From Olleya sediminilitoris (GTDB lineage: Bacteria; Bacteroidota; Bacteroidia; Flavobacteriales; Flavobacteriaceae): 64,000 nt of DNA. The notes under the pieces are model-generated. The model worked only from the letters and a program-made list of their open reading frames with translations. It made no database searches and had not been told where the DNA came from. The position numbers and the translations under genes were made by a program. Below, in pieces: positions 54,326 through 64,000 of this stretch (positions within the stretch are counted from its first letter, which is position 1; every line of letters starts with the position of its first letter). The stretch is from positions 465,955 through 529,954 of the forward strand of contig NZ_JAEMEF010000001.1 of NCBI RefSeq assembly GCF_016785945.1. The letters run 5' to 3'.

Positions 54326-57300
54326 ATGAAATATTTATTGTCCCTTGGTTTTCTTTTTACCTTCACAATATCTTTAGCTCAATTTAATCAAGACGCACCA
54401 TGGATGTCTGGATTTAATACACAATCAAAACAGAAGTCTTTAAAATTTGATGAAGTAGTTAATGCGTTTAATGTCTATTGGGAAAATAGAGATCCAAATA
54501 TTAAAGGTAGTGGATATAAACCTTTTAAACGTTGGGAAACATTTTGGACTAATTACGTAAAAGAAGACGGTACATTGCCAACCTCTTTAGAGTTATGGAA
54601 CACCTATTTAGAGGTTACAAATAATAATGCTAGTAATAGAAGTAATAATATAATGGTTGACGAGAGCAATTGGTTACCTGTTGGCCCATTTTCTCATACC
54701 AATACAGGATCTTGGTCTCCTGGTCAAGGACGTATTAATGTTGTTGTTAAAGACCCAAATAATGATAATATAATTTATGCTGGAGCACCAGCAGGTGGTC
54801 TTTGGAAATCTACAGATGCTGGATTATCTTGGATTACAACTACAGATAATTTACCGCAAATTGGTGTCTCAGGAATAGCAATAGATAGTAACAATTCAGA
54901 TGTAATTTATATAGCAACAGGAGATGATGATGCTGGAGACTCATATAGTGTTGGTGTAATGAAATCTATTGATGGTGGATTAACTTGGAATACTACAGGC
55001 TTAAACCCTAATAATGCTCCAAGTTCTATGAACGATATTTACATCAATCCTAACAATTCAAATATGTTATGGGTTGCTACTAACAACGGAGTATTTAAAA
55101 CTACTGATGCTGGTGTGACATGGACTAATATTAATGGTACACAAGGTTTTAATGTTAAGGATATTAAAATTAAACCTCAAGATCCTAATGTTATTTATAT
55201 TGTTACATCAAATAGTTTTTACAGATCTGTTAATGCAGGTGATACTTTTACTATTGTGACTTCTGGTTTAACTTCTAACGATACTTCAAGATATGTAATA
55301 GATGTAACACCAGCTAACCCAAATGTTGTGTATGTATTAGGTTCTACAAATGCTTACGGTTTTAAAGGTGTTTATAAATCTTCAGATTCAGGTTTGAGTT
55401 TTTTACAAGTAGCCTCAAACATAACCGATATTTTCGAGTCTACCCAGTCTTGGTTTGATATGGCTTTTGCTGTTTCAGATACAAACGAAAACGAATTTTA
55501 TACAGGTGTTTTAAATATATGGAAAGGTGTAGTTAATGGCACACAAACGTCTTTTACAAAATTAAATAACTGGAGTTCTCCTTTTGCTTCTTCATATTCT
55601 CATGCAGATATTCATTATTTAAGATTTTTTGACGACGAGTTGTATGCAGGTACAGATGGAGGTTTTTATAAGTCCTCTAATAAAGGAGTGAGTTTTACAG
55701 ATTTAACTGCAGGTATGCAAATTAGTCAATTTTATAGAGTGTCTGTATCTAAACAAACTTCAAACAAAATGGTTGGTGGTTTACAAGATAATGGTGGTCA
55801 TGCGTTTAATAACGGACAATGGCAGAACTATTATGGAGCAGATGGTATGGATACAGCTATTGATCCTGCAAACTCTTCTAATTACTATGGTTTTATACAA
55901 AACGGAAGTGGTCTATATGTTTCAACAGCTTCTGGGTCTAGTTTATCTGCCGAAATTAGCGCTCCTATTGGAGAAGACGGTAACTGGATTACTCCTTTAG
56001 CAATGAGTAGTGATAGTCAATTATACTCTGGTTTTAGTGCTTTATATAGACTTGAAAATAATAATTGGGTTGCAGTTTCGCCTTCTTTTGGAACTAATAT
56101 AGATGTATTAGAAATCGATCCTATTGATGTTAATAATATTTATGTAGCGACTAATGGAACATTAAGAAAAAGTACTGACTCAGGTGTAACTTTTACTTCG
56201 ATACAGCCATTTTCATCTAACATAACTTCAATAGAGGTAAACAATACGGATAACAATATTGTTTATGTGACTACCTCAGGTACAAATGGTCAAGTATTTA
56301 AGTCTGTAAATGGAGGTATTAGTTTTACAGATATTTCTAATGGTTTACCAAACGTGACTAAAAATAGTATCAAGCATCAAGATTTACATTCTAAAAACCC
56401 ATTGTATTTAGGGACAAGTTTAGGTGTGTATCGTTATGATGATGAAACTTTATTATGGGAGTTATTTAATATTGGATTACCAAATGTAGCAGTCACAGAC
56501 ATAGAAATTAACACTTTTGATAATAAAATAACTGCTGCAACATATGGTCGTGGTGTTTGGCAATCTGAAATACCAACCCAATTAGCTCCAACAGACGTAA
56601 AATTAGTTAGTCTATCTGGTATTAGTGATACTATAGATTGTAGTGATAATGTTTCACCTCAAGCAGAAATTAGAAATAATGGTATTAATACTATCACTTC
56701 AGTGGACTTTACTTATTACATAAACGGAGTGTCTAATAATTTTAACTGGACAGGTAATTTGGCTTCTGAAGCTTCAATAGTTGTAGATCTGCCTCAATTA
56801 AATTTGTCAAAAGGAAATTATACTTTCAAAGTTAGCTCAACGGTTACAAATGATGAATATGAAGTTAATAATAATTCCGAAGAAAAAATATTTTATGTAA
56901 ATGATAGTGGTATTGTTGATGTTGTAAATACATTTGAAACACAACAGGAAGAACTTCTTGTTTTAGATGATGGTAGTGATACACAATATTGGCAACGTGG
57001 TATTCCAAATGGTTTAGCGTTAAACAATACAGGTGTTGATGCTCAAAATCAAGTATATGGTACTAATCTTAATGGAGATCATGATAATCTAACAAAAAGT
57101 TATTTAGTATCTCAATGTTATGATTTATCTATTCTTAGTAATCCAGAATTAAAATTTGATATGGCCTTTCAACTTGAAGACGATTGGGATATTGTTTATA
57201 TGGAATATTCTTCAGATCAAGGTCTAACATGGAATTTATTAGGCTCTGCTTCAGACCTAAATTGGTACACAAGTGCAACAACAAGTGGACAAAATAATAC

Positions 57301-57754
57301 TTGTTTTAATTGTCCTGGAGGACAGTGGACAGGAACTAACCCTCAATATGCTAACTTTAATGAATATAGTTATGATTTATCAGCTTTTAATAATGAAACA
57401 AATATAATGTTCAGGTTTGTTTTTCATTCTGACCAGTCAGTAGTTGAAGAAGGAGCTATAGTAGATAATTTTGTTATAACAGGAAATGTATTAAGTGTTA
57501 ATGAGTTTGAAACAGCGTCCTTTTTAATTCATCCAAACCCATCAAAAGGTATTTTTAATATTAAGACTCAAAACAATCAAGATTTTGATATTGATGTTTA
57601 TGATATAACAGGTAAAAAGATTGTAAGTATTGTAAAAGCAAAACCACAAAACACTAATTTTGTTTTAGATCTAAGTAGTTATTCTACAGGAGTGTATATC
57701 GTTAATATTATGACAGAACAAGCTGTTTTAACTAAAAAACTAATTGTTAACTAA
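54326..57754 (+). CDS. T9SS-secreted sortilin/BNR-repeat propeller protein
   Basis: A 1142-residue exported protein. Signal peptide MKYLLSLGFLFTFTISLAQ is followed by a propeller region with Asp-box repeats (GLWKSTDAGLSWITT; SIDGGLTWNT; TTDAGVTWTN; SVNAGDTFTI; SSDSGLSFLQ; SSNKGVSFTD; STDSGVTFTS; SVNGGISFTD) over residues ~90-750. A CARDB-like domain (res ~755-850) and a MAM-like or jelly-roll segment with CFNCPGGQW precede a type A T9SS C-terminal domain (IHPNPSKGIF to KKLIVN). It shares the propeller type with the gene at 28 kb but adds the sorting domain. ATG 54326 is chosen since the upstream codons overlap a terminator. Confidence 0.92.
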   Translation: MKYLLSLGFLFTFTISLAQFNQDAPWMSGFNTQSKQKSLKFDEVVNAFNVYWENRDPNIKGSGYKPFKRWETFWTNYVKEDGTLPTSLELWNTYLEVTNNNASNRSNNIMVDESNWLPVGPFSHTNTGSWSPGQGRINVVVKDPNNDNIIYAGAPAGGLWKSTDAGLSWITTTDNLPQIGVSGIAIDSNNSDVIYIATGDDDAGDSYSVGVMKSIDGGLTWNTTGLNPNNAPSSMNDIYINPNNSNMLWVATNNGVFKTTDAGVTWTNINGTQGFNVKDIKIKPQDPNVIYIVTSNSFYRSVNAGDTFTIVTSGLTSNDTSRYVIDVTPANPNVVYVLGSTNAYGFKGVYKSSDSGLSFLQVASNITDIFESTQSWFDMAFAVSDTNENEFYTGVLNIWKGVVNGTQTSFTKLNNWSSPFASSYSHADIHYLRFFDDELYAGTDGGFYKSSNKGVSFTDLTAGMQISQFYRVSVSKQTSNKMVGGLQDNGGHAFNNGQWQNYYGADGMDTAIDPANSSNYYGFIQNGSGLYVSTASGSSLSAEISAPIGEDGNWITPLAMSSDSQLYSGFSALYRLENNNWVAVSPSFGTNIDVLEIDPIDVNNIYVATNGTLRKSTDSGVTFTSIQPFSSNITSIEVNNTDNNIVYVTTSGTNGQVFKSVNGGISFTDISNGLPNVTKNSIKHQDLHSKNPLYLGTSLGVYRYDDETLLWELFNIGLPNVAVTDIEINTFDNKITAATYGRGVWQSEIPTQLAPTDVKLVSLSGISDTIDCSDNVSPQAEIRNNGINTITSVDFTYYINGVSNNFNWTGNLASEASIVVDLPQLNLSKGNYTFKVSSTVTNDEYEVNNNSEEKIFYVNDSGIVDVVNTFETQQEELLVLDDGSDTQYWQRGIPNGLALNNTGVDAQNQVYGTNLNGDHDNLTKSYLVSQCYDLSILSNPELKFDMAFQLEDDWDIVYMEYSSDQGLTWNLLGSASDLNWYTSATTSGQNNTCFNCPGGQWTGTNPQYANFNEYSYDLSAFNNETNIMFRFVFHSDQSVVEEGAIVDNFVITGNVLSVNEFETASFLIHPNPSKGIFNIKTQNNQDFDIDVYDITGKKIVSIVKAKPQNTNFVLDLSSYSTGVYIVNIMTEQAVLTKKLIVN

Positions 57755-57770
57755 TTGTTAATTTAAACAT

Positions 57771-57810
57771 AAAAAAAGCACCTTCATAATTACTTGAAGG
57801 TGCTTTTTTT
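57771..57810 (+). terminator. Terminator after the T9SS BNR protein
   Basis: GCACCTTCA (57778-57786) / TGAAGGTGC (57795-57803) with flanking A7 and T7 runs. A TTG in frame with the next gene at 57794 lies in this hairpin, which supports a downstream start for that gene. Confidence 0.85.
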
Positions 57811-57853
57811 ATATCTTGAACCCTTATTAAAAAGCCTTTTAAATATAAGTAAT

Positions 57854-59965
57854 ATGAAAATCAACCTTAAAAAAACAACTGTAATAGGTGTTGTTAGCTG
57901 CTTGACCATCATGGGATGTAAAGAAGAGCAGAAACAGCAAGAAGAAACAAAGCCTACCGCTCAGTTAGAAGTAGTTCCAGGTATCAATCTTGATTACATG
58001 GACAAGTCAACACAACCAAAAGAAGATTTCTTTAAATACGTAAACGGAAAATGGTTAGAAAACAACGAAATTCCGGATGACCAATCTACTTGGGGAAGTT
58101 TTCAAGAATTACGTAAAAAAACAGATGCTGATGCTTTAAGTATTTTAAAAGCAGCAATGTCAGATAATAAAGATTTAGACAATATAAAAGTATTACCAGG
58201 TTCTGATCAAGAAAAAGCAGTACATTATTATCAAACAATAATGGATACTGTAGGACGTAATAACTTAGGTATAGATCCGGTTAAACCTTATTTAGCAAAA
58301 ATTGAAGCTATCAACAACATTGAAGATCTTCAAGCATATATGATCGAAATGGAGCCTCAAGGAGGTGGTGGTTTATATGGTTTTGGAGTTGGATCAGATC
58401 CAAAAGATAGTAACCGTAATGTAGCCTATCTTGGTGGAGGAAGAACAGGTTTACCAGACAGAGATTACTACATCAAAGATGATGCAGATTCAAAAGAAAA
58501 AAGAGAAAAATATGTAGCTCATATTACTAGAATGCTACAATATTTAGGTGATACTGAAGCTGAAGCTAAACAACAAGCTGAGCAAATTTTAGCATTTGAA
58601 ACTAGGTTAGAAGAAGCTAAAATGGATAAAGTAGATCGTCGTGATGCACGTAAACGTTACAATCCAAGATCAATTGAGGACGTTCAAAAAATGGTTCCTG
58701 AAGTTAATTGGAAAAACTTTTTGTCAGGTATTGGAGTTAAAGAGTTAGATACTGTTATTGTAGGTGATTTAGGGTATTTTAATAGATTACAAGAAGTCTT
58801 AGCAGATAATAATGTTAGCGATTGGAAAGCTTATTTAAAATGGTTGACATTTAATAATTCAGCAGGCTTTTTAAGTACAGATATCGAAACTGCTAATTGG
58901 GAGTTTTATGGAAAAGAATTAAACGGAGCAAAAGCACAACGTGCTAGAGACGAGCGTGCATTAGGTTCGTTAAACGGAACTGTTGGTGAAGCTTTAGGTA
59001 AATTATATGTTGACAAAAAGTTTCCGCCAGAAGCAAAAATTAAAGCAGAAAAGATGATTAAAAATGTCATTTTAGCTTTTGAAAACCGTATCAATAAATT
59101 AGACTGGATGAGTCCAGAAACTAAAGAAAAAGCAATTGAAAAATTAAGAGCTACCAAAGTTAAAATAGCATATCCAGATAAATGGAAAGACTATTCTGAT
59201 TTACAAATTAGTAGTGTAGAAAACGGAGGGTCTTATTTACAAAACTCTTTAAATGCTCGTGCATGGAATTTTAAAGAAGATATTGAAAAGTTAGGTAAGC
59301 CAGTTGATAAGTCAGAATGGTATATGGCTCCACAAGTTGTAAATGCATACTTTAACCCAGCATATAACGAGATTGTATTTCCTGCAGCGATTTTACAACC
59401 ACCATTTTATAACTTCAATGCAGATGATGCTGTAAATTACGGAGGAATTGGAGCAGTAATTGGTCATGAGATTTCTCATAGTTTTGATGATTCTGGTTCT
59501 CGTTATGATAAAGACGGAAATTTAAATAACTGGTGGACAGATGAAGATTTAAAACAGTTTGAAGGTTTAGGTGAAGCATTAGCTAATCAATACAGCGCTA
59601 TAGAAGTTTTACCAGAAACTAACATTAATGGTAAATTTACTTTAGGAGAAAACATTGGTGATCTTGGAGGTGTATTAGCAGCTTATGATGCTTTACAAAT
59701 GAGTTTTGAACAAGATGGTGAAAAACCAGAACCAATAGATGGATTTACTGCAGAACAACGTTTTTTCATGAGTTGGGCAACCGTATGGAGAACAAAAATG
59801 AGAGACGATGCATTAAAAACTAGAATTAAAACTGATCCACATTCTCCAGGAATGACAAGAGCAGTTCAGCCTTTATTAAATATTGATGCTTTTTATGAAG
59901 CTTTTGATATAAAAGAAGGAGATAAAATGTATATCGCACCAGAAAACCGTGTAAGAATTTGGTAG
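57854..59965 (+). CDS. M13-family (neprilysin-like) metallopeptidase lipoprotein
   Basis: A 703-residue zinc peptidase. The signal peptide has lipobox TIMGCKEEQ, so it is lipid-anchored. The N-terminal PRODUCT (res ~45-430) is the M13_N helical domain starting DYMDKSTQPKEDFFKYVNGKWLEN. The C-terminal catalytic domain has HEISH with H538, E539, H542 and the ENIGDLGG Glu/Asp at E599 and D603, as in neprilysin. It ends with YIAPENRVRIW, the conserved terminal Trp. The start is ATG 57854 rather than a TTG 20 codons upstream in the preceding terminator. It is monocistronic; it probably degrades peptides in the periplasm or at the surface. Confidence 0.95.
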   Translation: MKINLKKTTVIGVVSCLTIMGCKEEQKQQEETKPTAQLEVVPGINLDYMDKSTQPKEDFFKYVNGKWLENNEIPDDQSTWGSFQELRKKTDADALSILKAAMSDNKDLDNIKVLPGSDQEKAVHYYQTIMDTVGRNNLGIDPVKPYLAKIEAINNIEDLQAYMIEMEPQGGGGLYGFGVGSDPKDSNRNVAYLGGGRTGLPDRDYYIKDDADSKEKREKYVAHITRMLQYLGDTEAEAKQQAEQILAFETRLEEAKMDKVDRRDARKRYNPRSIEDVQKMVPEVNWKNFLSGIGVKELDTVIVGDLGYFNRLQEVLADNNVSDWKAYLKWLTFNNSAGFLSTDIETANWEFYGKELNGAKAQRARDERALGSLNGTVGEALGKLYVDKKFPPEAKIKAEKMIKNVILAFENRINKLDWMSPETKEKAIEKLRATKVKIAYPDKWKDYSDLQISSVENGGSYLQNSLNARAWNFKEDIEKLGKPVDKSEWYMAPQVVNAYFNPAYNEIVFPAAILQPPFYNFNADDAVNYGGIGAVIGHEISHSFDDSGSRYDKDGNLNNWWTDEDLKQFEGLGEALANQYSAIEVLPETNINGKFTLGENIGDLGGVLAAYDALQMSFEQDGEKPEPIDGFTAEQRFFMSWATVWRTKMRDDALKTRIKTDPHSPGMTRAVQPLLNIDAFYEAFDIKEGDKMYIAPENRVRIW

Positions 59966-60307
59966 AAAATCGTTCGATTTTATACATTTAAAAAGAGCAA
60001 CTATTTAGTTGCTCTTTTTTTTTTTTGTATAGTCAAACTATATTTATAGAGTCATTAATACTTAAAACAACTGTTTAAAATCATTCTAAGCATGTATTTT
60101 AACCGATTAAATGAGCGTTTTATCAAAATTAATATTCAGGCCTTATAAAGCTTGATTTTGTTTCATAACTTTTTAAAACAATTTGTAAAGTAAATTTTAA
60201 TAAAACATGTTTTAAATTAGTTGTTTAAAATTCAGCTATTTAAAAATATATTTTGTAATAATGCTTTTTGAATTTAAAATTTAGGTGAAATAAAAACAAC
60301 TATTTAT
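59966..60307. other. 342-nt intergenic region without genes
   Basis: Very AT-rich spacer before the giant surface-protein gene. It holds the terminator of the M13 gene and a small AAAATCG-TT-CGATTTT hairpin at 59966-59981. Repeated TTTAAAA and ATTTT words fill the rest. No ORF, tRNA or exact TAnnTTTG box could be supported; TATATTTTG near 60246 is close but has an extra T. Confidence 0.6.
59988..60026 (+). terminator. Terminator after the M13 peptidase
   Basis: AAAAGAGCAACT (59991-60002) / AGTTGCTCTTTT (60007-60018) with ATTT loop and a further T run. Confidence 0.88.
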
Positions 60308-63300
60308 ATGGATGTAATTACATTTTTTTCGATTTTAAAAAAATCTTCATTTTTAAATTATGCTAAAGTCAATAAAATTAATTCTAGTAATTTTTTAAGT
60401 GCAGTTAGTAATGTATTTCAACAATTCATTTACTCTGTTTTAGTAAATAAAAAATGGTCTTTTAAAATTTTTGCAGTTGCAATATTTATTATGCCATACA
60501 TTGCTAATTCAAATAGCGAAAATAATGTTATTACTAAATATTTTGCAAACCCTGTATTAGATTTAAATTCTGTAAATGCAGGTGTAGATCATGTGGTTCA
60601 ATTTATTCCTACGACAGGAAACTTATCTCCAATGTCAGTAATACCAACATTAAGCTCTGACACAAATAGTATTTTATCTGCTGTTGTTAGTTTTTCGGGT
60701 GAAATTGATCCAACAGAATTTTTATACTCTACAAACGGTCCCTTTCAGTTTAATTTTGATACGGCAAATTCTACAAATGATTTTTCTGTTAATTCAATCA
60801 CAATTAGAGTGGTTCAAAATTTTACCACATTTACAATTACTGAGTTAGCAGGTAATCCAATTTCAAACAGTGATTTTTTAGACTTTTTAAATACACTTTT
60901 CTACAGAAATGCAACTAATACTGCAACTCCTGGTGTTAGAATTGCAAATATAGAAGTTACAGATCCTAATTTAGCAACAGCAAGTGCCCAAAATATTATT
61001 AGGGTATATAATAACGGTCCAAATGTGGTTGATGAAGCTAATAGTGTTTTAGCAAATAATGCAGGAATCATAACAGGTAATGTGTTGACAAATGATTCTG
61101 GTAATTCAATTACTGTTTCAGAGGTAGATGTTTATCCTGGTCAAGTGGGTAATTCTTACCAAACTTTATATGGTTCGATCACGATTCAATCTAATGGTTC
61201 CTATTCTTATGATGTAGATGAAACTAGCTCGTCTGTCATTGGTTTAAAAAATGGCGAGTCTTTAGATGATATAATTTCTTATACAGTTAAAGATAACGCA
61301 GATATTATAGATTACGGAATTTTAACTATTACTATTAATGGTGTAGATGAAGCACCAGTGGCATTAGATAATAACACTTCTATAACTGCAGTTACAGAAA
61401 CTGATGTTTCTGGTAATGTAATAACAGATGTAGGACCTAGTGGTGCAGATTTTATTGATAGAGGCTTATCTATTCTTGTTTGGGAAACTGAATTTAGTAC
61501 TGGTGGTGGTGTTTTTGGAGGTATATCAGGACCAGTTGATGGTGAAACAAAAATCGTAGATGGTATTACTCTTGATTTTACTTCAACTGATCCTTCCAAT
61601 ATAGGGGTTGCTGATCAAAACCAAACGGTCTTTCAAGTAGGTACAAATGGTGGCCATTCAGGTTATTTATTATATTCAATAGACGCTAGCACCAATCCTT
61701 CTAGTGATACAGAATTAATCATAGATTTTGATGAGCCTGTTTTTAATTTAGGTTTTTTGGTTGTTGATATAGATTTTTCTCAAGCACCTGTTTGGCAAGA
61801 TCAGATTACAATAAATGGAACACTTGATGGTGTAGTTTCAAATTTTACGTATGTTACCACAGGTGGAGTAGTGGATGCTGGAAGCAACACATTCTACGGT
61901 ACAGGTAACGCTATAGAAAGTGATGCAACTGGTAATGTAAATGTGCTTTTTGAGGAGCCAATAAATCAGTTAAGGTTAAGTTATAATTATGGACCAAATG
62001 CTACTAACCCTGATCAAGGCGGACAAATTGCAGGTATATCAGATATTTACTGGCAAGGTATAGCTAGTAATATTATAGTTTTAGAAATTGATGGTAATCC
62101 CGTATCTGTTGGGTCAAGTTTTGTTGGTATGTATGGTACGATTGTGGTTAATCCAGATGGTTCATATGTTTACACTCCAGACACAAGTAATCCTGCTGTA
62201 GCAGGATTGTTAACAGGTCAATCACTTACAGAAACATTCAATTATTTATTAACAGATGGAAGTAATTCAAGTGCTGCAGATTTAATAATTGATATCAATG
62301 GTGATAAAACAGCACCTACAATTACTATTTCAACACCTATCGAAGGTGATAATATAGTTGATGATACAGAAGATCAAGATGTAACTATTACTGGAACCAC
62401 CACAGATGTTGAAGATGGACAAGTGGTTACGGTTACTTTTTCTGATGGTACAAATACGGTTACCACAACAGCAACTGTAACAGGCGGTATTTGGACAGCT
62501 ACAGATGCTGATATATCAGGTCTAACAGATGGGCCTATTACTGTTACTGCGGATGTAACAGATTTTGGAGGGAATCCAGCTACAGATTCACAATCAGTAA
62601 CTTTAGGTACAACTATTATAGATCCGTGTGACGTGTCAACTTATAGTGATTTAGATTGCGATGGCGATGGTGTTACAAATGGCGATGAAATATCGGATGG
62701 TACAGATCCAACAGATCCATGTGATTATGATTCAGCAAATATAACTTTAACTCAAAGTGGAGATTACTTAGCTGCTGATTGTGATGGTGATGGAGATAGT
62801 AATGGAGATGAACTGACAAATGGAACAGATCCATCAGATCCATGTGAAGGAGGTAGTTTACCAAATGTAGATTTAGCCAATACAACTAGCGATTGGTATG
62901 TAGCCGATTGTGATGGTGACGGAGTAATAAATGGAACAGAAGTAGATCCAGATATGGATGGTAATTCAGGACCTGGTAACACAGATCCAATAGACCCATG
63001 CGATTTTAATGATTCAGATCTTAGCTTAGCACCAAGTGGAGATTATTTATTAGCCGATTGCGATGGCGATGGTGTAACCAATGGCGATGAAATAACGGAT
63101 GGTACAGATCCAGCAGATCCATGTGATTATGATTCAGCAAATATAACCTTATCTCAAAGCGGAGATTACTTAACTGCTGATTGTGATGGTGATGGAGAGA
63201 GTAATGGAGATGAACTGACAAACGGAACAGATCCATCAGATCCATGTGAAGGAGGTAGTTTACCAAATGTAGATTTAACCAATACAACTAGCGATTGGTA

Positions 63301-64000
63301 TGTAGCCGATTGTGATGGTGACGGAGTAATAAATGGAACAGAAGTAGATCCAGATATGGATGGTAATTCAGGTCCTGGTAACACAGATCCATATGATTCA
63401 TGTGATTTTAATGTTTCAGATATTAGTGTTGCACCAGGTGGAGATTACTTAGTAGAAGATTGTGATGGCGATGGTGTAACCAATGGCGATGAAATAACGG
63501 ATGGCACAGATCCAGCAGATCCATGTGATTATGATTCAGCAAATATAACTTTATCTCAAAGTGGAGATTATTTAACTGCTGATTGTGATGGAGATGGAGA
63601 GAATAATGGAGATGAACTGACAAACGGAACAGATCTAACAGATCCATGTGAAGGAGGTAGTTTACCAAATGTAGATTTAACAGACACGACTAGCGATTGG
63701 TATATATCCGATTGTGATGGTGATGGAGTAATAAATGGAACAGAAGTAGATCCAGATAGGGATGGTACTTCAGGTCCAGATAACACAGATCCAAACGATC
63801 CATGTGATTATGATGTTTCAAGTGTAACTGTAGCAGTCACCAGTGGCGCAGATTGTGATGGTGACGGAGTTACAGACGCAGATGAAATCGCAAACGGAAC
63901 AGATCCAAACGATGCTTGTGATTATAACGTAGCAGACATCACTGTAGCAGTTACAAGTACAGTAGATTGTGATGGCGACGGAGTTACAGACGCAGATGAG
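60308..64000 (+). CDS. Giant cell-surface protein with Ig/VCBS-like and TSP3 Ca2+-binding repeats (3' end outside window)
   Basis: The frame is open from ATG 60308 to the window end, 1231 codons with no stop. The N-terminus MDVITFFSILKKSSF begins a long signal region with a hydrophobic core at residues 53-66 (IFAVAIFIMPYIANS). Residues ~85-300 are beta-rich without a clear match; VCBS/cadherin-like units appear at ~295-350 (NGSYSYDVDETSSSVIG) and ~615-650 (NPDGSYVYTPDTSNP). A bacterial Ig-like unit lies at ~697-775. From residue 783 there are thrombospondin-type-3-like repeats (DCDGDGVTNGDE..DGTDP.DPC). T9SS-exported adhesins often have this build, but the C-terminus is not seen. Confidence 0.85.
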   Translation, partial: MDVITFFSILKKSSFLNYAKVNKINSSNFLSAVSNVFQQFIYSVLVNKKWSFKIFAVAIFIMPYIANSNSENNVITKYFANPVLDLNSVNAGVDHVVQFIPTTGNLSPMSVIPTLSSDTNSILSAVVSFSGEIDPTEFLYSTNGPFQFNFDTANSTNDFSVNSITIRVVQNFTTFTITELAGNPISNSDFLDFLNTLFYRNATNTATPGVRIANIEVTDPNLATASAQNIIRVYNNGPNVVDEANSVLANNAGIITGNVLTNDSGNSITVSEVDVYPGQVGNSYQTLYGSITIQSNGSYSYDVDETSSSVIGLKNGESLDDIISYTVKDNADIIDYGILTITINGVDEAPVALDNNTSITAVTETDVSGNVITDVGPSGADFIDRGLSILVWETEFSTGGGVFGGISGPVDGETKIVDGITLDFTSTDPSNIGVADQNQTVFQVGTNGGHSGYLLYSIDASTNPSSDTELIIDFDEPVFNLGFLVVDIDFSQAPVWQDQITINGTLDGVVSNFTYVTTGGVVDAGSNTFYGTGNAIESDATGNVNVLFEEPINQLRLSYNYGPNATNPDQGGQIAGISDIYWQGIASNIIVLEIDGNPVSVGSSFVGMYGTIVVNPDGSYVYTPDTSNPAVAGLLTGQSLTETFNYLLTDGSNSSAADLIIDINGDKTAPTITISTPIEGDNIVDDTEDQDVTITGTTTDVEDGQVVTVTFSDGTNTVTTTATVTGGIWTATDADISGLTDGPITVTADVTDFGGNPATDSQSVTLGTTIIDPCDVSTYSDLDCDGDGVTNGDEISDGTDPTDPCDYDSANITLTQSGDYLAADCDGDGDSNGDELTNGTDPSDPCEGGSLPNVDLANTTSDWYVADCDGDGVINGTEVDPDMDGNSGPGNTDPIDPCDFNDSDLSLAPSGDYLLADCDGDGVTNGDEITDGTDPADPCDYDSANITLSQSGDYLTADCDGDGESNGDELTNGTDPSDPCEGGSLPNVDLTNTTSDWYVADCDGDGVINGTEVDPDMDGNSGPGNTDPYDSCDFNVSDISVAPGGDYLVEDCDGDGVTNGDEITDGTDPADPCDYDSANITLSQSGDYLTADCDGDGENNGDELTNGTDLTDPCEGGSLPNVDLTDTTSDWYISDCDGDGVINGTEVDPDRDGTSGPDNTDPNDPCDYDVSSVTVAVTSGADCDGDGVTDADEIANGTDPNDACDYNVADITVAVTSTVDCDGDGVTDADE
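62654..63850 (+). repeat. Three ~402-bp tandem repeats encoding TSP3-like triplets
   Basis: Copies begin at 62654, 63056 and 63458, each at the GATTG(C/T)GATGGCGATGG word; the first two are exactly 402 bp (134 codons), the third ~393. Each encodes three DxDGDG-type calcium loops. After them a 114-bp (38-codon) repeat starts at 63851 and 63965 and continues beyond the window. Copies differ by scattered substitutions. Confidence 0.9.

Noticed and set aside
62673..63786. Several minus-strand open frames of 70-90 codons rich in Leu, His, Asn and Ser-Pro, spaced 402 bp apart.
   Set aside because: They are antisense shadows of the plus-strand calcium-repeat coding sequence, repeated because the gene itself is repeated; no start signals or independent codon bias.
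62654..64000. Regular repeats that at first glance might suggest a CRISPR array.
   Set aside because: The repeats are 402 and 114 bp, protein-coding in one frame and lack unique spacers.

Overview
This window is from a low-GC member of the Flavobacteriaceae (Bacteroidota). The evidence is the AT-rich sequence, Bacteroidota-type promoters (TTTG ~19 nt upstream of TAnnTTTG, clearest before the tRNA-Asn gene), secreted proteins with type IX secretion (T9SS) C-terminal sorting domains, a TonB receptor with a carboxypeptidase-like N-terminal domain, a short-chain-type L-threonine dehydrogenase, and M13/M43 peptidases. The genus cannot be fixed from the sequence alone. No rRNA, CRISPR array, insertion sequence or phage was seen. 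One tRNA gene is present.

Layout. 1-2.4 kb: the 3' end of a class A penicillin-binding protein, then the two subunits of 3-oxoacid CoA-transferase with an M91-like metallopeptidase immediately downstream. 2.6-13 kb: a fused peptide-type ABC ATPase, a multidomain T9SS metalloprotease, an exonuclease, a serine hydrolase, a DUF4442 protein, a DNA-alkyl repair protein, a CNNM-type membrane protein and two unrecognised proteins. 13-32 kb: a large heme-biosynthesis region. On the minus strand it runs hemA, a hemC-hemD fusion, hemE, EI24-type membrane protein, GNAT, CHMI-like isomerase, hemF, YchJ-like protein, hemB. An AraC regulator diverges from hemA. On the plus strand are hemH, a MATE exporter, a sortilin/BNR-repeat protein and hemJ. 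Together they cover glutamyl-tRNA to protoheme except the hemL step.

32-39 kb: an orphan NtrY-like histidine kinase, an enoyl-CoA hydratase, a second AraC regulator with a 57-residue ORF behind it, an operon of acyltransferase, acyl-ACP desaturase and HD phosphohydrolase, and a bacilliredoxin. 39-50 kb: a transition-metal region. It holds a TroABCD-type ABC importer whose two permeases both carry C-terminal winged-helix-like extensions, a TonB receptor, a divergent DtxR/MntR-type regulator with a perfect palindrome in the shared promoter region, and feoA-feoB with a tiny Cys-rich membrane protein. A degenerate copy of the palindrome lies in the feoA leader, so one metal sensor may control the region.

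50-64 kb: SCO protein, RseP protease, tRNA-Asn, L-threonine dehydrogenase, two lipoproteins, a T9SS BNR-repeat protein, an M13 peptidase lipoprotein, and the first 1231 codons of a giant surface protein that runs off the window. That protein has Ig/VCBS-like domains followed by a Ca2+-binding thrombospondin-type-3 array organised as three 402-bp repeats.

Several start codons were moved downstream because the longest open frame begins inside or upstream of a TAnnTTTG promoter element or a terminator hairpin. No wholly new system is demonstrated. The best leads are the heme supercluster with its embedded non-heme genes and palindromes, the permease-winged-helix proteins with the metal-regulator palindrome, the oversized TraB/GumN protein, and the nested repeat array.
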